From positions 1,054,001 through 1,118,000 of the forward strand of contig CBDDHT010000003.1 of assembly GCA_965228615.1 (NCBI GenBank): 64,000 nt of DNA, in the 5' to 3' direction. Source of the DNA: CBDDHT01 sp965228615. Lineage in GTDB: Bacteria > Pseudomonadota > Alphaproteobacteria > Rhizobiales > Methyloligellaceae. Below are positions 8,368-15,982 of this stretch, in pieces. Position numbers and translations under genes: made by a program. Each line of letters starts with the position of its first letter. The stretch's first letter is position 1. The notes beneath the pieces were generated by a model. That model worked only from the letters and a program-made list of their open reading frames with translations, had not been told where the DNA came from and did not search any database.

Positions 8368-9369
8368 ATGGGTAATCTCTGGAACAAGACAGTGCCGCTC
8401 TTTGGCGGCTTCGCATTTGCCGCAATGGCATGGGCCGGCCCGTCCATCGCACTTGAAAAACCGAAAGGATTTCCTCAACGCCCGGTCACGATGATCGTGC
8501 CTTATGGCGCTGGTGGCGGGTCCGATCAGCTGAGCCGAGCAATGGCAAAGGCTATTCGCAAAACAGCAGGTGTTAGCTTCCAGGTCGTGAACAAGCCAGG
8601 CGGTGGCGGGACGGCGGCGATTCCCGATTTCATGCTTGCGCCGGCCGACGGCTACACGGTGATGGAGCATATCGACAACGCGATTTCAGCCTTCGCAAAA
8701 GGCGATATCCGGGAGAACCCTGCAGTCGACTGGGTGCCTTTGTGCATGGCCCAGATTACCTTCAGCCAGCTTTACATCCGACCCGGTGAGAAGCGGTTCA
8801 CGGATTGGCCCACCTTCCTCGCTTATGCGAAAGCAAACCCTGGAAAAGTATCCGTCGCAAATGTCGGCAAGGTCGGATCGATGGAAGTCATCAATATGGG
8901 CAAGCTGGAGAAAACGCTCGGCTTCAAAACCAAACAGGTCAGCTTTGACAAGCCGTCCGAGCGCTACTCATCTCTCATTGGTGGTCATGTCGATGCGCTG
9001 TTCGAGCAACCCGGCGACGTGAGTGGCTTTCTGAAGAACAAAACCATGAAGCCAATCCTCACATTCTTCGACTCGCGTCCTAGTGAGTTTGCAGATGTCC
9101 CAACCCATAAGGACGTCGGGGCCAAGTTCGACGCCCTTCTCCGTTTCAGAGGATTTTTCGTCAAGAAAGGCGTTCCCCAGGAACGTGTCGATTATCTTTC
9201 TGCAGCCTGCAAGGAAGGTTTCAAGTCCGCATCGTTTCAGGAATTCAACAAGAAGAAATTCATGCACCTGATCGACAGCTTCCGCGACACGAAGGGGTCG
9301 GTGTCGTTGGTGAACGCCGCCGTCAAGACCTACCAGGACGTCTACAAAGAACTCGGCATCACTAAATAG
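8368..9369 (+). CDS. Tripartite tricarboxylate transporter (TTT) periplasmic substrate-binding protein, TctC/Bug family
   Basis: 333 residues with a signal peptide ending near Ala-Leu at residues 28-29, then the Bug-family opening FPQRPVTMIVPYGAGGGSDQ. That glycine-rich loop binds the carboxylate or organic-acid ligand. A second family hallmark, VVNKPGGGGTAA, follows near residue 75. The start at ATG 8368 has a purine-rich ribosome site (GGAG 6 bases upstream). The next two genes are the TctB and TctA membrane partners, giving a complete secondary high-affinity uptake system. Given the surrounding sulfonate enzymes, a C2 sulfonate such as sulfoacetate, isethionate or taurine is the probable cargo; the sequence itself does not decide this. 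Confidence 0.88.
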   Translation: MGNLWNKTVPLFGGFAFAAMAWAGPSIALEKPKGFPQRPVTMIVPYGAGGGSDQLSRAMAKAIRKTAGVSFQVVNKPGGGGTAAIPDFMLAPADGYTVMEHIDNAISAFAKGDIRENPAVDWVPLCMAQITFSQLYIRPGEKRFTDWPTFLAYAKANPGKVSVANVGKVGSMEVINMGKLEKTLGFKTKQVSFDKPSERYSSLIGGHVDALFEQPGDVSGFLKNKTMKPILTFFDSRPSEFADVPTHKDVGAKFDALLRFRGFFVKKGVPQERVDYLSAACKEGFKSASFQEFNKKKFMHLIDSFRDTKGSVSLVNAAVKTYQDVYKELGITK

Positions 9370-9392
9370 CCGCGTCGTCGACTTGGGATCCA

Positions 9393-9428
9393 CCCGGGAT
9401 GCGGCTGCGACTTGGCCGTCATCCCGGG
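9393..9428 (+). terminator. Stem-loop between tctC and tctB
   Basis: CCCGGGATG and CATCCCGGG form a perfect 9-bp stem, with a nested CGGC/GCCG pairing inside the loop and no U-tract. Such stem-loops after a binding-protein gene commonly stabilise the upstream mRNA or partly terminate transcription, so that the soluble receptor exceeds the membrane subunits. It could also be a copy of a small intergenic palindromic repeat. Confidence 0.5.
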
Positions 9429-9475
9429 GACCCGCGCCAAAATTCTTGCGCACATCGTTCTGGGAGGAACACACC

Positions 9476-10018
9476 ATGCCTCGGCTGAAGGGCAATCCTG
9501 GCATATGGATCGAGTGGGGAGTCTGGGTAGGACTCGCACTGATCGCCTACAACATCACATTCGTCTTCGACAAACCGATCGAGAGCTACCGCTACGGTGC
9601 AACCGGCTGGCCGCGTTTCGTCCTGATCGCCATCGCCGTCGGTGCAACGGCTCAACTCATCTTCAGATGCATGAATTGGGAGCATGCGGCATCCGAAGAC
9701 GAGGCCAGTACCGAAGGCGCGAGCGCGCTATGGCCTCCGAACTTTCGGATGCTCGCGATCTTCATACTGCCGATGCTGTATCTCTGGTTGCTGCCGCGCA
9801 CCGGGTTCTATCTCACCACACCGTTCTTCATTGTAACCTACATGATCGTCCTCGGCGTCTATTCCTGGAAGCCGCTCGTGTCGGTGACTGCCATCGTCTA
9901 CGGCCTGATCCTCCTGATCTTTACGCGCCTCTTCTATGTCGCGCTGCCGGTGGGCAACTGGCAGCCCTTCTACGACATCAACAACGCGATCATCGTGACC
10001 GTGCGGACAGGACTGTAG
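9476..10018 (+). CDS. TTT transporter small membrane subunit, TctB family
   Basis: 180 residues with four predicted transmembrane helices (around residues 10-28, 43-60, 85-103 and 120-155) and a charged loop after helix 2, the usual TctB pattern. The start is ATG 9476, with GGGAGG about 9 bases upstream; an in-frame extension to 9383 runs through the stem-loop and is unlikely to be translated. TctB associates with the large channel subunit and is required for sodium-coupled uptake. The TctA gene begins 10 bases after its stop, so the two are co-transcribed. Confidence 0.85.
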   Translation: MPRLKGNPGIWIEWGVWVGLALIAYNITFVFDKPIESYRYGATGWPRFVLIAIAVGATAQLIFRCMNWEHAASEDEASTEGASALWPPNFRMLAIFILPMLYLWLLPRTGFYLTTPFFIVTYMIVLGVYSWKPLVSVTAIVYGLILLIFTRLFYVALPVGNWQPFYDINNAIIVTVRTGL

Positions 10019-10028
10019 GGGCAATGCA

Positions 10029-11549
10029 ATGGCTGATTTTCTAGCAGGTACAGAAGCACTCTTTCTCGACCCGACCGCTTTGATGATCTTCGTCCTTGGT
10101 GTCGTCGGCGGCATGTTGTTCGGGGCAATACCGGGCGTCAACATGCTTACTCTGGGGGCTGTTCTTCTCCCCTTCACAGTGACGATGGAGCCGCAGCATG
10201 CGATCATGCTGTTCGCGGTAATCTATTGTTCGGGCGTTTTCGGCGGCGCTATCACAGCGATCTTGTTCAATATCCCCGGCGCGCCGGAAAACGCGCCGAC
10301 ATGCTTCGACGGCTATCCAATGACCGTCAACGGCCAAGCCGGCAAGGCAATCGGAGCCGCCGTATCCTGCTCCGCCCTCGGAGGTGTGGCGTCGGCGATC
10401 CTGATGATGTCGGCAACGCCAGCCATTGCGGATTGGGCTGTCCAAGCATTCGGACCTCAGGAGATCTTTTGCCTGATCGTCTTCGGACTCGCCGTCTCGG
10501 CGTCGGTTGGCGCCAAGAGCTTGTGGCGGGGCTGGCTCTCCATCTTCCTCGGCCTTGCGATCGCTACCATCGGCACCGACCCTGCAGGTGGAATTCCGCG
10601 TTTCGACAAAGGCAGTGTGCTCGGCCTCGAATATTCGTCCTACTACCTTGCGGCCGGCATCCACTTCATTCCAATGATCTTGGGCTTCTTCGCCGTCGCC
10701 GAGGTGTTTACGCAGGCCGAGAAGATCGCCATTGGAACCCGGGAACGCCCCAAGGCTTCCATCGCGTTCCCGACCTGGCTTGAGTTCTGGCGCGAACGTT
10801 ACACGGTCCTTCGCTCGATCGTGGTCGGATTCTTCGCAGGTATCCTGCCCGGTATCGGCGCGACGCTGGCCGCGTTCCTCAGTTACAGTCAGGCTGTCAA
10901 ATGGTCGAAGACACCGGAAAAGTTCGGCAAGGGCGAACTGTCCGGCGTCGTCGCATCCGAGACTGCCAACAATGCGGCGACGGGTGCCGCTATGATCCCA
11001 CTGCTGGCTCTTGGCCTTCCCGGCGGCGCATTGACAGCCATGATCATGGGGATCTTCCAGATCCACGGCATGGAGCCCGGACCACTCGTCTTCATGACCT
11101 CTAAGGATCTCGTTTGGATCACCTTCGCGGCAATGTTCTATGCCAATGTCGCGATCCTGTTCCTTGGCTGGGTTCAGACGAAGACCGTTGTGCACCTGCT
11201 GCGGATCCCGTTCCGGTGGCTGGCACCTGGAATTTTGATGCTGGCAACCGTCGGTGCCTTTGCTCTGCGGAACCTGACCGTCGATATCTGGGTCATGTTC
11301 ATGGCAGGCATCGCAGGATATCTCCTGCGCAAGACGGGCTATTCGGCGGCCGGTATTGTCCTGGGTCTCATCCTTGGCAAGCTCGGCGAGTCCACATTCA
11401 GCAAGTCCATGCAACTCATGGATTACGAATATACAGGGTTTCTGACGCGGCCGATCTCGGCGCTTCTCCTGACGGCGGCATTCGCCATCATCGCCTGGAA
11501 CATCGTCAGTGAAATCCGACAAACCCGGACAGCGGCTCCAGCCGACTGA
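10029..11549 (+). CDS. TTT transporter large membrane subunit, TctA family
   Basis: 506 residues with about twelve hydrophobic helices. It has the conserved TctA features GAIPGVNMLTLGAVLLPF near the N-terminus and the repeated GILPGIGATLAAFLSY in the middle; these two related PGxG loops form the transport site. ASETANNAATGAAMIPLLAL also matches the family. Length is standard (about 500 residues). It completes the TctCBA system and is followed 19 bases later by the SauS-like dehydrogenase, so uptake and catabolism are probably one transcript. Confidence 0.9.
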   Translation: MADFLAGTEALFLDPTALMIFVLGVVGGMLFGAIPGVNMLTLGAVLLPFTVTMEPQHAIMLFAVIYCSGVFGGAITAILFNIPGAPENAPTCFDGYPMTVNGQAGKAIGAAVSCSALGGVASAILMMSATPAIADWAVQAFGPQEIFCLIVFGLAVSASVGAKSLWRGWLSIFLGLAIATIGTDPAGGIPRFDKGSVLGLEYSSYYLAAGIHFIPMILGFFAVAEVFTQAEKIAIGTRERPKASIAFPTWLEFWRERYTVLRSIVVGFFAGILPGIGATLAAFLSYSQAVKWSKTPEKFGKGELSGVVASETANNAATGAAMIPLLALGLPGGALTAMIMGIFQIHGMEPGPLVFMTSKDLVWITFAAMFYANVAILFLGWVQTKTVVHLLRIPFRWLAPGILMLATVGAFALRNLTVDIWVMFMAGIAGYLLRKTGYSAAGIVLGLILGKLGESTFSKSMQLMDYEYTGFLTRPISALLLTAAFAIIAWNIVSEIRQTRTAAPAD

Positions 11550-11568
11550 CCGAAGAGAGGAGGTTGTT

Positions 11569-12999
11569 ATGAACCAAGCAGCTTTACGTTCCGATATAGA
11601 ACCAAGTGACGTCGATACCGTGATCGCAGATTTGATCGCTCGCGGCCGGGCAGCCATGGAGGCCTATGAGAATCACGACCAGGCACGCATCGACGACGCC
11701 GTCACAGCCCTTGCCTGGTCAATCTACGAGCCAGGTCGAGCCAGGGAACTGGCGGAGCTGGCCGTGCGCGATACGGGTCTCGGTAATGTCCCATCGAAGA
11801 TCACCAAGAACACGCGAAAAATCTTCGGCACATTGCGTGATCTGTCACGCGTCAGATCGACCGGCATTATCGAGGAGTTGCCGGAACGTGGGCTGGTCAA
11901 ATACGGCAAGCCTGTAGGTGTGGTTGCTGCCGTCTGTCCGTCGACCAACCCGGCCGCAACGCCCGTCAACAAGGCAATGATGGCGCTCAAGGGCGGCAAT
12001 GCCGTCGTCATCGCCCCCTCACCGGCCGGCATCTCGACGAGCACACGCACCGTCGAGCATATGCGGGCCGAGCTCAGGCGTTGCGGTCATCCTGAAGATC
12101 TCGTCCAGGTCCTCCCCTCACCTGTCTCCAAGGAACTGACGCAGGCCTTGATGGAAGCGGCAGACCTCGTCGTCTGCACGGGATCGCAGAACAATGTCCG
12201 TCGTGCATATACAAGCGGCACGGTAGCGGTCGGTGTCGGCGCCGGAAACGTTCCGGTGATTATCGATTCGAGTGCGGATCTCGACGATGCGGCCGAGAAG
12301 ATCTGCGCCTCGAAAATTTTCGACAATTCGACGTCCTGTTCTTCCGAAAATGCCATCGTGATCGTCGATGACATCTACGAAGACGCCATCGCGGCCTTGG
12401 AGCGCGCAGGCGGATACCGCTCGAGCAGCGATGAAAAGAGCAAGATTGTCGACACCCTGTGGGTCGACGGCCATCTCAACCGGCATGTAATCGCCAAGGA
12501 TGCCGACGTATTCGCCAAGGTCGCCGGTCTGGCCGATGAGGCCAAGACGCGAAAATTCTTCATGGTCGAGGATGACGCTATCGGCCGCGAACATCCACTG
12601 TCCGACGAAAAGCTGTCTCTGGTCCTCACGGTCTATAGGGCCAAGGACTTCGCCGACGCAAAAGACAAGGTCGAGCAAATCCTGCACATCAAAGGTATCG
12701 GGCACTCATGCGGGATTCACACGAACGATCCGGAACATGCGCGGGAAATCGCAGAGGACCTCGATGTGGTCCGTGTGATCGTCAATCAGGCGCACACTTT
12801 CGCGAACGGTGGCAGTTTCGACAATGGTTTGAATTTTACCTTGTCGATGGGTTGCGGCACCTGGGCCGGCAACAGCATCTCGGAAAATCTTAACTATAAG
12901 AATTTCATCAATATCACCCACCTGGTGACGACGATCCCGATCGATCAGCCGTCAGAAGAAGAGCTGTTCGGCGACTATTGGAGTCAGCACGGCAGGTAA
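11569..12999 (+). CDS. sauS: CoA-acylating aldehyde dehydrogenase, candidate sulfoacetaldehyde dehydrogenase (SauS-like)
   Basis: 476 residues of the acylating aldehyde dehydrogenase type (as in EutE and the AdhE N-terminus): the VCPSTNPAATPVNK segment near residue 125 and the catalytic cysteine in FDNSTSCSSEN near residue 257. The characterised SauS of Cupriavidus necator interconverts sulfoacetyl-CoA and sulfoacetaldehyde with NADP, feeding Xsc. Start ATG 11569 has GAGGAGG just upstream. It sits between the TTT transporter and a class III CoA-transferase, with xsc 3 kb downstream, which supports a sulfonate substrate. Other short-chain acyl-CoA or aldehyde pairs cannot be excluded from sequence alone. 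Confidence 0.72.
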   Translation: MNQAALRSDIEPSDVDTVIADLIARGRAAMEAYENHDQARIDDAVTALAWSIYEPGRARELAELAVRDTGLGNVPSKITKNTRKIFGTLRDLSRVRSTGIIEELPERGLVKYGKPVGVVAAVCPSTNPAATPVNKAMMALKGGNAVVIAPSPAGISTSTRTVEHMRAELRRCGHPEDLVQVLPSPVSKELTQALMEAADLVVCTGSQNNVRRAYTSGTVAVGVGAGNVPVIIDSSADLDDAAEKICASKIFDNSTSCSSENAIVIVDDIYEDAIAALERAGGYRSSSDEKSKIVDTLWVDGHLNRHVIAKDADVFAKVAGLADEAKTRKFFMVEDDAIGREHPLSDEKLSLVLTVYRAKDFADAKDKVEQILHIKGIGHSCGIHTNDPEHAREIAEDLDVVRVIVNQAHTFANGGSFDNGLNFTLSMGCGTWAGNSISENLNYKNFINITHLVTTIPIDQPSEEELFGDYWSQHGR

Positions 13000-13022
13000 G
13001 AGCCTGACACGAAAGTCCTGAG

Positions 13023-13096
13023 GCCGGCCCTCTCCCCCGGCCCAACCACCCCGACTGGCATCTTATCGGGTGGTTGGCCCCAGGGAGAGAGCCGGC
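13023..13096. repeat. Long imperfect hairpin element between sauS-like and CoA-transferase genes
   Basis: A nested inverted repeat. The inner arms GGCCCAACCACCCCGA and TCGGGTGGTTGGCCC are flanked by outer arms GCCGGC-C-CTCTCCC and GGGAGAG-A-GCCGGC, giving a stem of roughly 30 pairs with few mismatches. A related hairpin with the same CCA-CCACCC core occurs at 43348-43418. It may act as a terminator or mRNA processing element, or be a small mobile palindromic repeat. Confidence 0.6.
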
Positions 13097-13158
13097 ACCG
13101 GCAAACACCGAAACCAACTATACGAGCAGCAACGCTGCAGACTAATTAGGAGAGTCCC

Positions 13159-14295
13159 ATGCTGCCGCTTGAAGGCATCAGAGTCATCGAGTTCACCAAT
13201 ATCGCGTCGGGGCCGTTTTGCGGCATGCTCCTGGCGGATATGGGCGCCGATGTCATCAAAGTCGAAAAGCCGACCGGAGACGACATGCGCTACTGGCCGC
13301 CAATTACGGACGGATACAGCGAAAATTTTGCGTCGGTGAATCGCAACAAGCGCTCCATCGCCATGGATCTGAAGTCGGAGAAAGACAGCCAACTCGCGAT
13401 CAAACTCTGCAAGAGCGCCGATGTCGTCCTCGAGAACAACAGGCCAGGCGTTATGGAACGGTTGGGGCTGGGTTATGACTCCCTGAAGGCACTCAACCCG
13501 GCACTGGTCTATTGTTCGATCAATGCCTTTGGCTCCGATGGGCCCTATGCGCATCGTGGTGGCTTCGATCTCGTGATCCAGGCGGCTAGCGGTATCATGA
13601 GCGTTACAGGCGATGGCGATCCGGTCAAATGCGGCGTGCCGATCAGTGACTTCGCAACGGGCCTCTATGCGGCCTTCGCCATCGTTTCGGCGTTGCGTGG
13701 TGTCTCGGACACCGGCCAAGGCACCCATATCGATGCTTCAATGCTCGGATGCTCCATCGGTATCGCCGCCCTTCAGACCAGCGAGTTTTTCGGTACAGGC
13801 ACGAATTCGCCGCGGATGGGATCACGCCATCCCCGCAACGCGCCCTATCAGGCCTTCAAGGCAAGTGACGACTATTTCGCGCTCGCCGCAGGCAACGACA
13901 AGCTGTTCAAACAGGTTTGCGAACTGGTGGGGCTTCCGGAGCTTTTGGAAGAGGAAGATTACAAGACAACAAGTCTGCGCGCCAAGAACCAGACCAAGCT
14001 GGCCGAAATCCTTGAGGTCGAATTCGGTAAGAAAACAGCGATGGAATGGATAGGCGTCTTTGGCGAGACAGGGGTCCCTTGCGGGCTGATCAATTCCTAC
14101 GAACGCACGCTTTCGCATCCCCAGGTGGAGCATTGCGGCTGGGTGCAGCCGATGACCTTGCCGAACGGCGTCGAGACTAAAACCTTTGGCAGTCCTGTTC
14201 GCTTCGATCTGCAAGCGACCGAGATCCGGACCATGCCCCCTGCACTCGATGAACATGGCGACGAAATTCGTGATGAGATGAGCAGAGCGTCTTAA
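13159..14295 (+). CDS. CaiB/BaiF-type class III CoA-transferase (candidate sulfoacetate activator)
   Basis: 378 residues with the class III CoA-transferase hallmarks: N-terminal LPLEGIRVIEFTN, LADMGADVIKVEKPTGDD for CoA binding, NRNKRSIAMDL, and the catalytic aspartate in VPISDFATGLYAA near residue 160. A glycine-rich loop region follows. The family moves CoA between carboxylates through an aspartyl-CoA thioester. Start ATG 13159 is preceded by AGGAG at 7 bases. Directly downstream of the SauS-like dehydrogenase, it could make sulfoacetyl-CoA from sulfoacetate, replacing the AMP-forming ligase SauT of Cupriavidus. This assignment is inference; the transferase fold itself is secure. Confidence 0.85.
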   Translation: MLPLEGIRVIEFTNIASGPFCGMLLADMGADVIKVEKPTGDDMRYWPPITDGYSENFASVNRNKRSIAMDLKSEKDSQLAIKLCKSADVVLENNRPGVMERLGLGYDSLKALNPALVYCSINAFGSDGPYAHRGGFDLVIQAASGIMSVTGDGDPVKCGVPISDFATGLYAAFAIVSALRGVSDTGQGTHIDASMLGCSIGIAALQTSEFFGTGTNSPRMGSRHPRNAPYQAFKASDDYFALAAGNDKLFKQVCELVGLPELLEEEDYKTTSLRAKNQTKLAEILEVEFGKKTAMEWIGVFGETGVPCGLINSYERTLSHPQVEHCGWVQPMTLPNGVETKTFGSPVRFDLQATEIRTMPPALDEHGDEIRDEMSRAS

Positions 14296-14324
14296 GGGCC
14301 GTATATCACCTGCATGCAGCCCTA

Positions 14325-14362
14325 GGGCAGTTTCAACGGCTCCGCTTTCACTGAAACTGCCC
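14325..14362 (+). terminator. Stem-loop after the CoA-transferase gene
   Basis: GGGCAGTTTCA and TGAAACTGCCC form a perfect 11-bp inverted repeat with a 16-base loop, 30 bases past the stop codon. There is no U-tract, so it may be a 3'-end stabiliser or a Rho-assisted terminator rather than a classical intrinsic one. Confidence 0.5.
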
Positions 14363-14674
14363 ATGAGCGCCGTGAACGAGCGTTCCCGCCATCAATTGGC
14401 GAGGGCGCAAAAAGCATCGCTCCGTAAGCGTCGATCCTTGCGCAGCGCCACCACTTTTGGCGACTTCAAGCAGAATTTCCGAAGCTTCTCAATGGTGTCT
14501 CATTGCGACACCTCGAGCCGAGCGCGAGGCAGGATCCCTGCCATCTCCACCTCGACGGAAGGAACTTCAAAAATATCGTATATTTTTCATTTAATGAGAC
14601 ATATTGTCTTGTTTTTTGTTAATTTGTACGCTACCAACAATCCCAGAGAGCATTTTCGGATCAAGGAGACTGCT
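14363..14674 (+). promoter_or_regulatory. Upstream region of the TauD/TfdA dioxygenase
   Basis: About 310 bases without a convincing gene. An AT-rich stretch (14565-14640) includes the inverted repeat AAAAATAT-cgt-ATATTTTT at 14569-14587, and GGTGTC-N7-GACACC lies at 14494-14512. Both could be regulator sites for the dioxygenase gene. A long in-frame N-terminal extension of that gene through here has no family similarity. Confidence 0.45.
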
Positions 14675-15595
14675 ATGTCACAAGGAACAAGACAGGAACA
14701 TACTGGCGAACAAATCTCCCTTTTTGCGGATGTCGACATCAGACCTGTATCTGATGCGGTTGGTGCCGAGATCCTCGGCGTCGATGTTGCCAATTGTTCG
14801 GATGAGGCATTCGACTCCATTCGCAGTGCCTGGCAGAAATTTTCTGCGATCCTTGTTCGCGGCCAGACATTGTCCGACGATGACCTCATCAACTTCAGTC
14901 GCCGTTTCGGAGACCTCGATCATGCTCCGGTAATGGAAAACGGGCGGACAGCCGTTGAAGGAAAGCCGGAAATCTATGTCATCTCCAATGTTGTCGGATC
15001 GGATGGCAAGGCAATCGGCAGTCTCGGATCCGGCGAGGCGGTATGGCACACTGACATGTCCTATCTCTCTCGACCGCCCGATGCCTCACTGCTGTATTCC
15101 ATTGAGGTTCCTGCCGAAGGTGGCGATACTTGGCTCGCAGGTATGAATGCTGCATGCGATTGCCTTCCCGATGCGTTACGGGAAGCGGTCAAAGGCCGCT
15201 CGATCAAACATGACGGCACCTACAACTCCGGCGGATTCCAGCGCCAGGGCGTTCGCACCGATGACGATCCGCGCACGAGCGAGGGCCGCGAGCATCCCAT
15301 CATCTGCAAACATCCGGAAACGGGAACGCCGACGCTTTATCTCGGCCGTCGCCGCAACGCCTATGTCGTCGGACTTGAGCTCGACGAGTCCGAAGCCCTT
15401 TTGGACAAGCTTTGGGCGCATGCGACACGCCCCGAATTCGCCTATCGGCACAAATGGGCCGTCGGCGACCTGCTGATGTGGGACAATCGGTGCACGCTGC
15501 ATCGCCGGGACGAGTTCGATCCATCCCTGAACCGCGTGATGCATCGTACGCAGGTCAAAGGAAACGCCGTTCCGACCCGCGCGCAAATTGGCTGA
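14675..15595 (+). CDS. TauD/TfdA-family 2-oxoglutarate/Fe(II) dioxygenase
   Basis: 306 residues from ATG 14675 (AAGGAG 6 bases upstream). The iron ligands of the facial triad are visible: HTD in AVWHTDMSYLSRPP near residue 128 and the distal His in NRCTLHRRDEFD near residue 276. The 2-oxoglutarate-binding Arg is in NRVMHRTQVKG near the end. Taurine dioxygenase releases sulfite from sulfonates by hydroxylating the carbon next to sulfur, and other members act on herbicides, alkylsulfates or carnitine precursors. The location between CoA-transferase and xsc favours an organosulfur substrate. The middle of the protein differs from E. coli TauD, so I do not assign taurine specifically. Confidence 0.85.
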   Translation: MSQGTRQEHTGEQISLFADVDIRPVSDAVGAEILGVDVANCSDEAFDSIRSAWQKFSAILVRGQTLSDDDLINFSRRFGDLDHAPVMENGRTAVEGKPEIYVISNVVGSDGKAIGSLGSGEAVWHTDMSYLSRPPDASLLYSIEVPAEGGDTWLAGMNAACDCLPDALREAVKGRSIKHDGTYNSGGFQRQGVRTDDDPRTSEGREHPIICKHPETGTPTLYLGRRRNAYVVGLELDESEALLDKLWAHATRPEFAYRHKWAVGDLLMWDNRCTLHRRDEFDPSLNRVMHRTQVKGNAVPTRAQIG

Positions 15596-15982
15596 CATTC
15601 AGCCATTTGCATGGCTCGGATGACTCTATTTCGATCAGAACTCTGACCCAAGAATTGCGGGAACCATCCGAATATCGGAGCACCATTGGGTGAACGTCCC
15701 GCTCAACCAAGGATTCCGTAGAATGAGATAAATGATTTCATTATTGATCACTCACCCAAGATGTGTGATGGAGCATGAACCGATATTCAGGGCTGAAAAC
15801 TGGCCCATTCATCGGGACAGAACTGGCCCTTGATAGCCACCTGGTTTCGGCGCAACGTGCCTTGCGCACGCGGTTTCCTAAAGAGCGACCTCGCTTATCG
15901 CGACAAAGATTTTTCGACCGACGCCACGACCGAGAGCGTTATCGCCAATACCAATGATTGAAGACGAAAAGGAGTTGCAGTC
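15596..15982 (+). promoter_or_regulatory. Upstream region of xsc, with possible insertion-sequence end remnant
   Basis: 387 bases with no convincing gene. TCATTATTG at 15738-15746 repeats nine bases of the right arm of the inverted repeat at 6190-6200. Further along, AACTGGCCC occurs twice about 22 bases apart (about 15797-15828). The spacing recalls the multiple terminal repeats of IS21-type elements, but no transposase remains. The promoter of xsc should lie here. Confidence 0.4.

Noticed and set aside
10041..11657. 538-codon open frame on the minus strand
   Set aside because: It is antisense to the clear TctA gene and its translation is low-complexity and Arg/Glu/Asp-rich without motifs; a GC-rich shadow.
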